A stretch of DNA of 64,000 bases from CAVUNY01 sp963843535 (lineage in GTDB: Bacteria; Chloroflexota; Anaerolineae; Anaerolineales; Anaerolineaceae): the NCBI GenBank assembly GCA_963843535.1, contig CAWJKU010000002.1:186001-250000 (forward strand). The letters are read 5' to 3'. How positions within the stretch are numbered: position 1 is the first letter of the stretch; each line of letters opens with the position of its first letter. Positions 34,885 through 43,226 of this stretch are shown in pieces. The translations under genes were made by a program, and so were the position numbers. The notes beneath the pieces are model-generated. The model searched no databases, was not told the origin of the DNA, and was given only the letters and a program-made list of their open reading frames with translations.

Positions 34885-36243
34885 CTATTTACCCTCAACG
34901 GGTACCACCGGAGCATCTGAGGCGGCTGGCTTCTTCGATTTCAAGATAGTCGCCTTTAGAAAACCCCATTCGGTTGAACCCAGTAAACCTTGCGGACGCA
35001 GGAGCATTAGCAGCAACAGCGCGATGGGATATAACACCAACCGCCAGGTGGGAGCTTCTGTCCCCATCAGGCTCAACAGGTTGCGCAACAGACCTTCAAG
35101 GAAGAAAGTCCAGCCGAACGATGCGGTGATCGTACCGGTCATGCTGCCTAATCCGCCGAAAACAACAATGATCAGGGGATTGAAGCCAGCCAGGAAATTA
35201 AAGGTCGCCGGACTTAAAAAGCCGATGTAATGGGCATAAACTGCTCCGCCAATCCCGGCGAAAAAGCTGCCGATCACGAACGCCAGCAATTTATTATTGG
35301 CGACGTTGATCCCCATTGCGCGGGCAGCAGTCTCATCTTCTCGTACTGCCTTGATCATCCGGCCAACGCCAGAATTTATCAAATTCCGCATTAAGATGAT
35401 AACCATTACCATGAAGAAAAACGCCCAAAACCAGGTGGTCAGTTTTTCAATGCCGATCATCCCGCGCCCGCCTTTCATTTCAGGGAATGGCAGAATGGTG
35501 TCGGAATTATTCATCAGTGTATATACAACAATAGAAAAGCCTAATGTGGCAATGCCAAAATAATCGCTGCCCAGGGTGAATACCGGCAGACCAAATAGAA
35601 AGCTGACTTCGGCTGAAAATATCCCGGCAAAGATAACAGCCAGGAAAAAAATTACCTGTTTTGCTAACGGGGAATTAAAAACGCCCGGGTCGGAAATTGT
35701 GCCCAATAGTGGGGAAAGAATTGGATCAATCCAATTGCTCACCACTAAAGCGAATGCAGTGGAGGCGATCACTGCAAAAAAATACATTGTGAAAGCAGAT
35801 AAAACTGGTATACCCCGGTTCTTCTCTAGCCAACGAAAAATTAACAAGATCGCAAGGCCAGCAAAAATCACACCCAGGCCAACTACAAATACTCCGCGCG
35901 AGTCACCGCGAAACCAACGGAAAGTAATATCCGCAGCACAGTAAGCACCCAGTCCATAAAAGCCCCATTGACCCAGGCTGAACTGGCCATTAAATCCATA
36001 AATTAAGTTTAAACCCAGCGCTACCATGGTCATGGTGCAGGCTTGAAAAAGTAAGCCGCTGTCAAACGCATTCAGTAATCGAAAATCACCGAATTGAACC
36101 GAAAGGGCCAGCTGCACGATGCCAAAGGCGACCACGATCCCCACGACCTTCAACCATTTTTGGGGTTTATTCAGGACCCAAAGCAGCCCATAAATATAGG
36201 CTATGATCAGACCAATTTTGAAAATCGAAAAAATAGTATCCAT
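34885..36243 (-). CDS. livM: Branched-chain amino acid ABC transporter permease
   Basis: 452 residues, longer than many LivM proteins because of extra membrane helices before and within the core (helices at ~1-55 and ~120-170). Core signatures: LNLIYGFNGQFSLGQWGFYGLGAY and AVREDETAARAMGINVANNKLLAFVIG, with VYAHYIGFLSPATFNF and FGGLGSMTGTITASFGW. Forms the channel with LivH. Lies 8 nt after livH. Confidence 0.92.
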   Translation of the reverse strand: MDTIFSIFKIGLIIAYIYGLLWVLNKPQKWLKVVGIVVAFGIVQLALSVQFGDFRLLNAFDSGLLFQACTMTMVALGLNLIYGFNGQFSLGQWGFYGLGAYCAADITFRWFRGDSRGVFVVGLGVIFAGLAILLIFRWLEKNRGIPVLSAFTMYFFAVIASTAFALVVSNWIDPILSPLLGTISDPGVFNSPLAKQVIFFLAVIFAGIFSAEVSFLFGLPVFTLGSDYFGIATLGFSIVVYTLMNNSDTILPFPEMKGGRGMIGIEKLTTWFWAFFFMVMVIILMRNLINSGVGRMIKAVREDETAARAMGINVANNKLLAFVIGSFFAGIGGAVYAHYIGFLSPATFNFLAGFNPLIIVVFGGLGSMTGTITASFGWTFFLEGLLRNLLSLMGTEAPTWRLVLYPIALLLLMLLRPQGLLGSTEWGFLKATILKSKKPAASDAPVVPVEGK

Positions 36244-36251
36244 GGTCCTCT

Positions 36252-37300
36252 CTATGCCTTTTCTTTCTCGGGCTCGCCGAATAAGCCGGTCGGACGCACC
36301 AGTAATACGATAATCAAAATGGTAAAGGCCACCGCATCACGCATTGGGGTAGAAATATAACCCATGGTTAAGGCTTCAGCCTGGCCCATAATAATTGCTC
36401 CCACCAGGGCGCCAGGCAAGCTGCCAATTCCTCCTAACACGGCTGCCACAAAGGCTTTTAACCCAGGGAGTATGCCCATCTGTGTCCAAATTTGACTGTA
36501 CGCAACAGCGTAGAGAACACCCCCTAATCCGGCAAAGGCAGCGCCGATGGCGAACGTGAAGGAAATGACCTTGTCGACATCGATCCCCATCAATCGTGCC
36601 GCATTTTTATCAAAGGAAGTGGCGCGCATCGCGATACCAATCTTTGTCCGGCGCACCAGGAATTGTAAAAATAACTGGACCAAAATCGAAACAACAACGA
36701 TGATGACAAAAATATTGGAAAATGTGATACTGCCTGTCGGCGGTTGTGTGCCCTGGACAACCTGGTGAATGCCGTCATTCGCAATGTAATAGGCCACGAC
36801 ATTAAATGGTTGGGTGTAAGGGATGAAACGAGGAGAAAATACAAAATAAAGCGCCCCAAAGAATTCGAGAAAAAACGATACGCCAATGGCGGTAATTAAA
36901 GCTGCAATCCGAGGAGCGTCTCGCAAGGGTTTATATGCGACCCGTTCGATGGTAACCGCCAGGGCGACACAGACTAACATGGATATCGCAATAACGGTCA
37001 ATGTGCCGATGATCAACCACCAGTGTCTCAGAGATTCCAGGAAATACACTGCTTCGGCCAACGATGCAAATTGAATTTAGTAATGGAATAAAAACTGATA
37101 AAAGACCCCACCATGAACACATCACCGTGGGCAAAATTGATCAGCTTGACAATGCCGTAAACCATGGTGTAACCCAGGGCGATTAAAGCATAGACAAAGC
37201 CCAATTGAAGTCCGTCCACCACGTATTGGATAAAGAGAGGCGGGTTCTTGATCAGGTTCTGGCCCAGAATGAATAAAACTCCAACCGCCAGCAGGATCAA
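36252..37300 (-). pseudogene. livH: Branched-chain amino acid ABC permease with a -1 frameshift
   Basis: The N-terminal part (TTG start at 37300, AAGGG upstream) reads GLQLGFVYALIALGYTMVYG and INFAHGDVFMVGSF, classical LivH, then runs into nonsense at FNLHRWPK. The other frame continues from LAEAVYFLESLRHWW to the end with ERVAYKPLRDAPRIAALITA, MRATSFDKNAARLMGID and GGIGSLPGALVGA. The frames join between ~37058 and 37085. Length 1049 nt is one base short of 350 codons, so a single missing base explains it (repaired product 349 residues). As sequenced the importer would lack one permease half. Confidence 0.9.
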
Positions 37301-37413
37301 GAATCCCTTCCCAACCCAATCAAGCCGAGTTTTTGATTTATATGCTACCGGTGACGAATTCAGATACAGCCGAAGGTTGCATCGCAGAATACCTCACAAA
37401 TGATGCCAGATTA

Positions 37414-37445
37414 GTCAATGGAGGGCATTAACGCCCTCCATTGAC
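37414..37445. other. Intercistronic hairpin between livK and livH
   Basis: A perfect 13-bp stem with a 6-nt loop (ATTAAC) lies 24 nt after the livK stop and ~110 nt before livH. There is no T-run on the minus strand, so it looks more like an RNA-stabilising or attenuating hairpin. Such elements let the binding-protein gene be expressed above the permease genes. Confidence 0.7.
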
Positions 37446-37469
37446 CTGCGATCGTAAAACGGGTAAAGC

Positions 37470-38618
37470 TTAAGGCATAACCTGCGAATTGAACACCGGT
37501 TTTCCACCCTTAACCTCAATGATGGTTACGGGTTTGATCGGGGTGTGGAAGGCATCAAAGGTAATGCTGCCCGATACCGCTTCGAATTTCGATTTTGCCA
37601 TGGTGTCTTTCACCTTGGCAGGATCATCGGCGCCGGTATCCGCGATCGACTTCAGCAGGATATTGGTCGCGTCGTACGCCAGAGCGGCTAACGCATCCGG
37701 CATCTTGGGATTGCCTTTATCATCCTTGTACTTCGCACCGTAATTCTTCACGAAGGTTTGAACTGCCTCACGTGCTTCGGTGGGGGAGTAGTGGTTGGTG
37801 AAGTAACCACCTTCAGAAGACGTCCCATCCAGATCGGGTGAGTCCCAACCATCGCCGCCCAAGAAGGGGACATTGATACCCTTAGCTTTGGCCTGTTTGG
37901 TGACCAGGTTGACTACATTGTAATAATCTGGCAGGTGGACTAGGTCGGCTTTGGATTCGGCGATCTGTGTGAGGATGGCCGAGAAATCAACATCCGTGCC
38001 GGTGTAATTTGCCTTTCCAGCGATCTTGCCGCCGCCGGCTGTGAAATTCTTTTCAAAATATTCCGACAGGCCTTTCACGTAGTCGTTGGTTTGGTCAACC
38101 ATGAGAAAGGCATTCTTGGCTTTCAAGGTTTCAAGGGCGAACTTGGCTTCAACTTTACCCTGGGTTTCATCATTGAAACAGGCGACGAAGGTATAGGGCT
38201 TGACCTTGCCGGCGGCGTCACGAACTACATCAGGGCTGGTTGAAGTCCCGCTAATCTGAACCACGTTGTTCTGGTTCACATATTCGGAGACAGGGATCGA
38301 AGCCTTGGAACAGACTTCACCGACGATATAATGCACTTTATCCTGTTCAACTACTTTTTTGGCCGCGTTTAATGCTGGATCAGGTGTGCATTGACTGTCT
38401 TCGACGATGGCGACGATTTTCTTGCCAAGGACTCCGCCTTTCGCATTCCATTCTTCAATGGCCTGCAGGGCTCCTTCGCGGGTCGAAACGCCGAAGGTCG
38501 GTACTGGCCCAGAGAGCGGGGCCAGAATAGCCACTTTTATCTCGCCGCTGGCTGTCTGGCAGGCCGACAAGACCATGGCAGCAATGATCAACAAGCTCAA
38601 AAACCGAAAAGTACGCAT
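37470..38618 (-). CDS. livK: Branched-chain amino acid ABC transporter substrate-binding lipoprotein
   Basis: 382 residues. Signal peptide 1-19 with lipobox L-S-A-C20, so a membrane-anchored lipoprotein. The mature part is a type I periplasmic-binding fold (VAILAPLSGPVPTFGVSTREG, GKKIVAIVEDSQCTPDPALNAAKKV, ISGTSTSPDV). It captures leucine/isoleucine/valine-type ligands or related amides outside the membrane. First gene of the liv operon, with a consensus promoter and a ~210-nt leader. Confidence 0.92.
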   Translation of the reverse strand: MRTFRFLSLLIIAAMVLSACQTASGEIKVAILAPLSGPVPTFGVSTREGALQAIEEWNAKGGVLGKKIVAIVEDSQCTPDPALNAAKKVVEQDKVHYIVGEVCSKASIPVSEYVNQNNVVQISGTSTSPDVVRDAAGKVKPYTFVACFNDETQGKVEAKFALETLKAKNAFLMVDQTNDYVKGLSEYFEKNFTAGGGKIAGKANYTGTDVDFSAILTQIAESKADLVHLPDYYNVVNLVTKQAKAKGINVPFLGGDGWDSPDLDGTSSEGGYFTNHYSPTEAREAVQTFVKNYGAKYKDDKGNPKMPDALAALAYDATNILLKSIADTGADDPAKVKDTMAKSKFEAVSGSITFDAFHTPIKPVTIIEVKGGKPVFNSQVMP

Positions 38619-38631
38619 TGTTTTCTTCTCC

Positions 38632-38712
38632 TCACTTTGGTATTGTTACATTTGGGAAGGCCACAAGTATATGCTCCGTACGATCGGGTGGCCAGCCGAC
38701 CGTAGTGATCAT
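38632..38712 (-). other. Possible short leader ORF in the livK 5' UTR
   Basis: A 26-codon frame (ATG 38712, stop 38634-38632) ends 14 nt before the livK ATG. It is preceded by a 5-codon frame (MSSII) with GGAGG whose TGA overlaps the ATG (TGAATG). The predicted peptide has seven Ile/Leu/Val residues in 26. A regulatory leader is possible but unproven. Confidence 0.25.
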
Positions 38713-38837
38713 TCAAATAATGCTCGACATCACCTCCATTTTCTAAGAAATGTTGGCATTCAGTAAACCAATTGACACGAAACAGATTTAAATCAAAAAA
38801 TTAATGGTGTAGCTGTTTAGCTTGGGGTAATTGTAAA

Positions 38838-38866
38838 AATATACCCGTGATTGTATAAAATGTCAA
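38838..38866 (-). promoter_or_regulatory. Sigma-70 promoter of livK
   Basis: Minus strand: TTGACA, a 17-nt spacer and TATATT, near-perfect consensus. Expected transcript start ~38831, giving a leader of about 210 nt before livK. Confidence 0.85.
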
Positions 38867-38919
38867 GAAAAAAACTCTAATATTTCACAGTGTTTGTATC
38901 GGAATTATGCGATTGCAGC

Positions 38920-38949
38920 TTGACAGAATCCTTAATTAACCATTAGAAT
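38920..38949 (+). promoter_or_regulatory. Sigma-70 promoter of the 38998 gene
   Basis: TTGACA, 18-nt spacer, TAGAAT; the -10 ends 48 nt before the ATG. Together with the livK promoter and leader this accounts for most of the 379-nt divergent gap 38619-38997. Confidence 0.65.
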
Positions 38950-38997
38950 GATTTCTTAATTCCTCATTATCGATATGATTTCTCACAGGGAGTAAAG

Positions 38998-39396
38998 ATG
39001 GCTGTCAGGCAATTTATAACCACCCGTTCCGTGATTTCGGTAATGCTCATTTTGCAATTTATTCCGATGATTTTATTCCCACCGGAATCATTTAGCCCGA
39101 ATACTCAGGAATGGTGGCTTCCGGTGGTGCTTGCAGTCCTGACGATAATCGCGATCATCCAAATATTCAGGCGCTCTGTGGCTGTGTGGCCCTGGCATCT
39201 GATCTCATTTTCTCAAGGGTTCAACATTATCAGCCGGTTGATGATGTTATTTCCACATGCCACACTCAACCAGGATGGGAATCAGGTTTTCAACACCGCT
39301 TATGTGGTCTTATCGCTCATTTCCATGGCTTTGTCTGCGTTTTTGCTGTGGTACATGGAATTGCCTGATGTACGAATGGGGTTCTACCGGGAATAA
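38998..39396 (+). CDS. Small polytopic membrane protein, unknown function
   Basis: 132 residues with three to four hydrophobic helices (~10-28, ~40-58, ~66-82, ~95-117) and a short polar tail. Start has GGGAG. No family recognised. It has its own consensus promoter and terminator, so it is a real monocistronic gene. Aromatic-rich loops (WWLP, VWPWHLISF) sit at the membrane interface. Function cannot be inferred. Confidence 0.65.
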   Translation: MAVRQFITTRSVISVMLILQFIPMILFPPESFSPNTQEWWLPVVLAVLTIIAIIQIFRRSVAVWPWHLISFSQGFNIISRLMMLFPHATLNQDGNQVFNTAYVVLSLISMALSAFLLWYMELPDVRMGFYRE

Positions 39397-39430
39397 TCAC
39401 TCCCTCGGTAATATGTCTGGTGTGAGATCT

Positions 39431-39456
39431 GGCAGCGGATAACCCGCTGCCTTTTT
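39431..39456 (+). terminator. Rho-independent terminator of the 38998 gene
   Basis: Perfect 8-bp stem GGCAGCGG/CCGCTGCC, 5-nt loop, then TTTTT. Begins 34 nt after the stop. Confidence 0.9.
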
Positions 39457-39511
39457 AATCTCTTATTGGATGTGCTGGACGAAGTATAATTATTTGGGTT
39501 CAGGGAGAACA

Positions 39512-40492
39512 ATGGGATTCAATTATTCGAAAATAAGGGATGCAGTCCAAACGGTTTCACTTAATGATTTGCTAGATCGGCTTGAGGTTGACATCAGTCA
39601 TATTGGCCAGAGAAATCCGGAAAATGCAAAAAAATTACTGGTCAAGATGGATGAAGTGCAGCAAAGACTCAATGATATGTCTGCAAAACAAAATCCTGTA
39701 AAAGCCGAGGCTGCACAGTTTGAATATTTAGTGGCGGATGTTGAGAAAAACGCGAAAAAATTGCTCGATGATTTAGGTGGACAAGTCCAACTAGAAGGGC
39801 TTCGCAATCAGCGACCATCAGGACAGCTTTACTTGTGGTGGCGTCTTGATGAGATTTATGCTAATCAGAAAAAAAAGTTTCTGAGTAAGATTTTGATCTT
39901 TACAGGCATTGCCGGTCTACTTTTAGTAGTTTTTATGATCCTTTACGATACATTTCTGAAACCAGACCCTGCGGTTTCTGGTAAATATATCCACCAGATG
40001 AACGCAGAACAGTATCTTTCGCAGCAAAATTATCTAAAAGCTATGGATGAAATTAATTTAGCGTTGGGATTTGCGCCGTCTGATGCGGACCTGCTGGTAA
40101 TGCGTGGTGTAATTCAAACCAAAATGGGCAAAAACGAGCAAGCCAATGAAGATTTTGATATCGCACAATCGCTTTTAGGAAACCGAATTGATTTTTTACT
40201 TTCACGATCACAATCCTGGTTAGCTGCGGGAGAGTACCAATTTGCTTTAGAGGACTCGCAGGTTATTATTAGGGAGGAGCCTACGTCGGCAGAAGGCTAC
40301 TTGTATTTTGCTAAAGCAAACGAATTACTCCAAAACTACCAGACTGCGGTCGCCGCATATGAGACTGCCTCGAATCTGGCAGCCTCCCAAGGTAAAACCG
40401 AGTTAAATGCCTCGATTCGCATCTCACTGGCAATGCTGATGCAGTCCCTTCCAGGACTGCAAACATCCACCCAGATCACGCCAACACCGTAA
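39512..40492 (+). CDS. TPR-repeat protein with a membrane anchor
   Basis: 326 residues from the ATG at 39512 (GGGAG upstream); a longer frame starts within the promoter region (TATAAT at 39485-39490). The N-terminal ~120 residues are helical, polar and coiled-coil-like; a TM helix lies at ~126-146 (ILIFTGIAGLLLVVFMILY). The exposed part after it holds three to four TPR units (YLSQQNYLKAMDEINLALGF, DLLVMRGVIQTKMGKNEQAN, AAYETASNLAASQGKTELNA), a protein-protein scaffold. Partner unknown. It ends near a large palindromic hairpin. Confidence 0.75.
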   Translation: MGFNYSKIRDAVQTVSLNDLLDRLEVDISHIGQRNPENAKKLLVKMDEVQQRLNDMSAKQNPVKAEAAQFEYLVADVEKNAKKLLDDLGGQVQLEGLRNQRPSGQLYLWWRLDEIYANQKKKFLSKILIFTGIAGLLLVVFMILYDTFLKPDPAVSGKYIHQMNAEQYLSQQNYLKAMDEINLALGFAPSDADLLVMRGVIQTKMGKNEQANEDFDIAQSLLGNRIDFLLSRSQSWLAAGEYQFALEDSQVIIREEPTSAEGYLYFAKANELLQNYQTAVAAYETASNLAASQGKTELNASIRISLAMLMQSLPGLQTSTQITPTP

Positions 40493-40518
40493 TTAGTGTA
40501 TATCCGAAAAATATTGCT

Positions 40519-40563
40519 TGAGAGTTTTATTCGCGAGGCTTCGCCTCGCGAATAAAACTCTCA
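40519..40563. terminator. Large palindromic hairpin between convergent genes
   Basis: A perfect 20-bp stem (40520-40539 with 40543-40562), extendable by one T-A pair, with a 3-nt TTC loop. It sits between the TPR gene (+) and prpD (-). No adjacent T-run, so it may be a bidirectional hairpin stop or a dispersed palindromic element rather than a standard intrinsic terminator. Confidence 0.6.
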
Positions 40564-40611
40564 GAACAAGTTTTGGACAGATACTTTTTTTAGATTTTAT
40601 TAAATTGCATG

Positions 40612-42054
40612 CTAATCGATAAATAAATCGACCACCTGGTCCGCCGAGGATGATTCCAATGCATGTGGATCTAAGAATAGATCCAGGATGGGAGAGACTT
40701 GGGATTTTGGGAAGTGACTCTCAAGATTATTTTCAAATTTTTTTATCAGCAACGGTATAGCTTCCTCGCGGCGGCGGCGATGACCCATGGGGTATTGGAC
40801 CTCTATTTTCTCAGTATGTGTGCCGTTCTTAAAGAATACCTGGACCGCATTCGCAATCGAACGCTTATCTGGATCGAGATAATCTTGTGAATACTGGGGG
40901 TCTTCGACACAGTCCATTTTTTGTCGGAGAATATCGATGCGCGGGTCCTGCGCACGATAATCTTCATAATCTTCCGCTGTCAGATTGCCGAAAATTAATC
41001 CAACTGCCGTCATGTATTGGATGCAATGATCCCGGTCCGCTGGATTATAAAGCCGTCCTTGTTTATCAATTATCCGGATAGTCGATTCCTGGGTGGTAAT
41101 GATTACTTTATCGATATCGTCCAGGCGATCTTTAATCAACGGGTGCAGCAAGATCGCAGCTTCAACCGCTGTCTGGGCGTGAAATTCCGCAGGAAAAGCT
41201 ACCTTGAAAAGGATATTGCGGATTACATAATCGCCATAAGGCATTGACCGCTTAATTTCACTCCCTCTAAAAAGCACGTCATTAAACCCCCACGTTTTGG
41301 CGCTAAGCGCGGTTGGATATCCCATTTCACCTTGCATCGACATCCAGGCTAAACGCACTCCTCGGCTGGTAGCATCTCCGGCTGCCCAGGATTTACGAGA
41401 GCCTGTATTCGGAGCGTGACGGTAGGTGCGCAATGCCTGGCCATCAATCCACGCATTTGAAACCGCATTCAGGATTTGATCTCGCGATCCGCCCATCATG
41501 CGAGTTGCCACGGCAGCCGTCGCAATTTTTACCAGGAGCACGTGATCCAGGCCAACCCGGTTGAAGCTATTTTCCAGGGCCAAAATACCTTGAATTTCGT
41601 AAGCTTGAACAAGGCCTTTTAATACATCACTGATTAAAACCGGTTTTTGGTTCCTGGCTTTCGCAGATCTGGATAACCAATCTGTTACCATCAAAATTCC
41701 GCCCAGATTATCTGAGGGATGCCCCCACTCCGCTGCCAGCCATGTATCGTTATAATCCAGCCAGCGAACCATACTGCCAAAATTAAAACTGGCATTAACC
41801 GGGTCAAGCTGATACGGTGTGCCCGGTACTCGCGCACCATGCGGCACAACCGTTCCAGGAATGATCGGGCCCAGAAGTTTAGTGCAAGCTGGAAATGCGA
41901 GGGCGGCAACTGCGCAGCCCAGCGCATCCATAAGACATAACCTTGCAGTCGAAGCAGCTTCCTCGCTGATCGTAAAATCGCCAGTTACATAATTTACAAT
42001 ATCTACCAAGACCTGGTCAGGGGCTGGTTTACCATTCTGATTTTTACTGTTCAT
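40612..42054 (-). CDS. prpD: 2-methylcitrate dehydratase (MmgE/PrpD family)
   Basis: 480 residues. PrpD landmarks: ARLCLMDALGCAVAALAFPA, FNFGSMVRWLDYNDTWLAAEWGHPSDNLGG (cut to its core, RWLDYNDTWLA), WAAGDATSRGVRLAWMSMQG and the C-terminal KNGTHTEKIEVQYPMGHRRR. It dehydrates 2-methylcitrate in the methylcitrate cycle. Third gene of prpB-prpC-prpD, 8 nt after prpC. No AcnD/PrpF or aconitase lies in the window, so hydration of methylaconitate must use an enzyme encoded elsewhere, or the PrpD type is sufficient with aconitase. Confidence 0.93.
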   Translation of the reverse strand: MNSKNQNGKPAPDQVLVDIVNYVTGDFTISEEAASTARLCLMDALGCAVAALAFPACTKLLGPIIPGTVVPHGARVPGTPYQLDPVNASFNFGSMVRWLDYNDTWLAAEWGHPSDNLGGILMVTDWLSRSAKARNQKPVLISDVLKGLVQAYEIQGILALENSFNRVGLDHVLLVKIATAAVATRMMGGSRDQILNAVSNAWIDGQALRTYRHAPNTGSRKSWAAGDATSRGVRLAWMSMQGEMGYPTALSAKTWGFNDVLFRGSEIKRSMPYGDYVIRNILFKVAFPAEFHAQTAVEAAILLHPLIKDRLDDIDKVIITTQESTIRIIDKQGRLYNPADRDHCIQYMTAVGLIFGNLTAEDYEDYRAQDPRIDILRQKMDCVEDPQYSQDYLDPDKRSIANAVQVFFKNGTHTEKIEVQYPMGHRRRREEAIPLLIKKFENNLESHFPKSQVSPILDLFLDPHALESSSADQVVDLFID

Positions 42055-42062
42055 ATGACGTC

Positions 42063-43226
42063 TTACGGACGCTTACCTAGTGGAATATAGGGACGCGGGG
42101 CTGGTCCGATATAATGTGCGCTGGGCCTGATAATCTTATTGTCGGAACGCTGTTCCAAAATATGGGCGCACCAACCGGCAGTACGCGCCATAACGAAAAG
42201 AGTGGTGAACATGCGGGTGGGTATCCCCAATGCTCGATACACCACCGCGCTGTACCAATCCAGGTTAGGGAATAAATGTTTCTCGGTCCACATGACCTGT
42301 TCAATGCGCTCTGCAATATCAAAAAGAATAGAAATACCAATTTCCTGGCATAGTTCGCGGGCGATTCCTTTGATAATGCCAGAACGAGGATCGGAAACAG
42401 TGTAGACTGGGTGCCCAAATCCCAGGATGATTTCTTTATTGGCCAGTTTCTGCCTGATTCCTGCTTCTGCTTCGTTCGGGTTGCGGAAGAGATCGATGAG
42501 TTCTATGGCGCCTTCATTTGCCCCGCCATGTTTATAGCCACGCAATGCGCCGATTGCACCGGTGACCGCGGAATATATATCTGATCCTGTTCCAGAAACG
42601 ACCCGACTGGTAAACGTCGAGGCATTAAATTCATGCTCTGCGTATAAAATTAATGAGACATCTAATGCTCTGGTGAAGGTTGCAAGGGGCGTCGTGCCTT
42701 CTAGAAGATGCAAGAAATGTGAGGCGATTGAGTCTTCATCAGTATCAACTTCGATTCTGCGGCCGTTGCGTGAATAATGATACCAATAGGTCAGCATCGC
42801 AGGAAAAGCAGAAAGCAATCGATCGGCAATATTGCGCGCCTCACTAATTTTCTGATCTTCCCTTTCCGGTAAGACAGTTCCCATGATCGAACAGCCCGTT
42901 CGTAAAACATCCATCGGCTGCGCGGAAGGAGGTATCTGTTCAAGTACAGACTTCACCGGTTGGGGCAGTCCTCGCATTGACTGCAATTTTTGCTTGTACC
43001 GTGAGAGAAAATAATGGTTAGGAAGATCCTCGTGGATCAGTAAAAAAGCGACTTCCTCAAAGGTTGCATGCTGCGCCAGATCTTGTATCTCATATCCACG
43101 ATATTGGAGCTCTTTCCCATTAGCACCCACCGTACAGATCGCGGTCTGGCCTGCTTCAATGCCTGAAAGGGCAACGGATTTTTTCTTGGGGGCCATTTGC
43201 TTGATAGCTTCGTCTGTTATTTCCAT
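42063..43226 (-). CDS. prpC: 2-methylcitrate synthase/citrate synthase II
   Basis: 387 residues. Citrate synthase signatures: LQYRGYEIQDLAQHATFEEVAFLL, the first active-site His in HEFNASTFTSRVVSGTGSD, KHGGANEGAIEL (His), GFGHPVYTVSDPR (His) and the Asp/Arg region NLDWYSAVVYRALGIP. The short bacterial type-I form used for propionyl-CoA plus oxaloacetate. The prp context decides methylcitrate over citrate. Stop and start overlap with prpB as TAATG. Confidence 0.92.
   Translation of the reverse strand: MEITDEAIKQMAPKKKSVALSGIEAGQTAICTVGANGKELQYRGYEIQDLAQHATFEEVAFLLIHEDLPNHYFLSRYKQKLQSMRGLPQPVKSVLEQIPPSAQPMDVLRTGCSIMGTVLPEREDQKISEARNIADRLLSAFPAMLTYWYHYSRNGRRIEVDTDEDSIASHFLHLLEGTTPLATFTRALDVSLILYAEHEFNASTFTSRVVSGTGSDIYSAVTGAIGALRGYKHGGANEGAIELIDLFRNPNEAEAGIRQKLANKEIILGFGHPVYTVSDPRSGIIKGIARELCQEIGISILFDIAERIEQVMWTEKHLFPNLDWYSAVVYRALGIPTRMFTTLFVMARTAGWCAHILEQRSDNKIIRPSAHYIGPAPRPYIPLGKRP

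Noticed and set aside
38640..38712. A riboswitch in the livK leader.
   Set aside because: Only short weak stems could be drawn by eye, and no known aptamer consensus was recognised.
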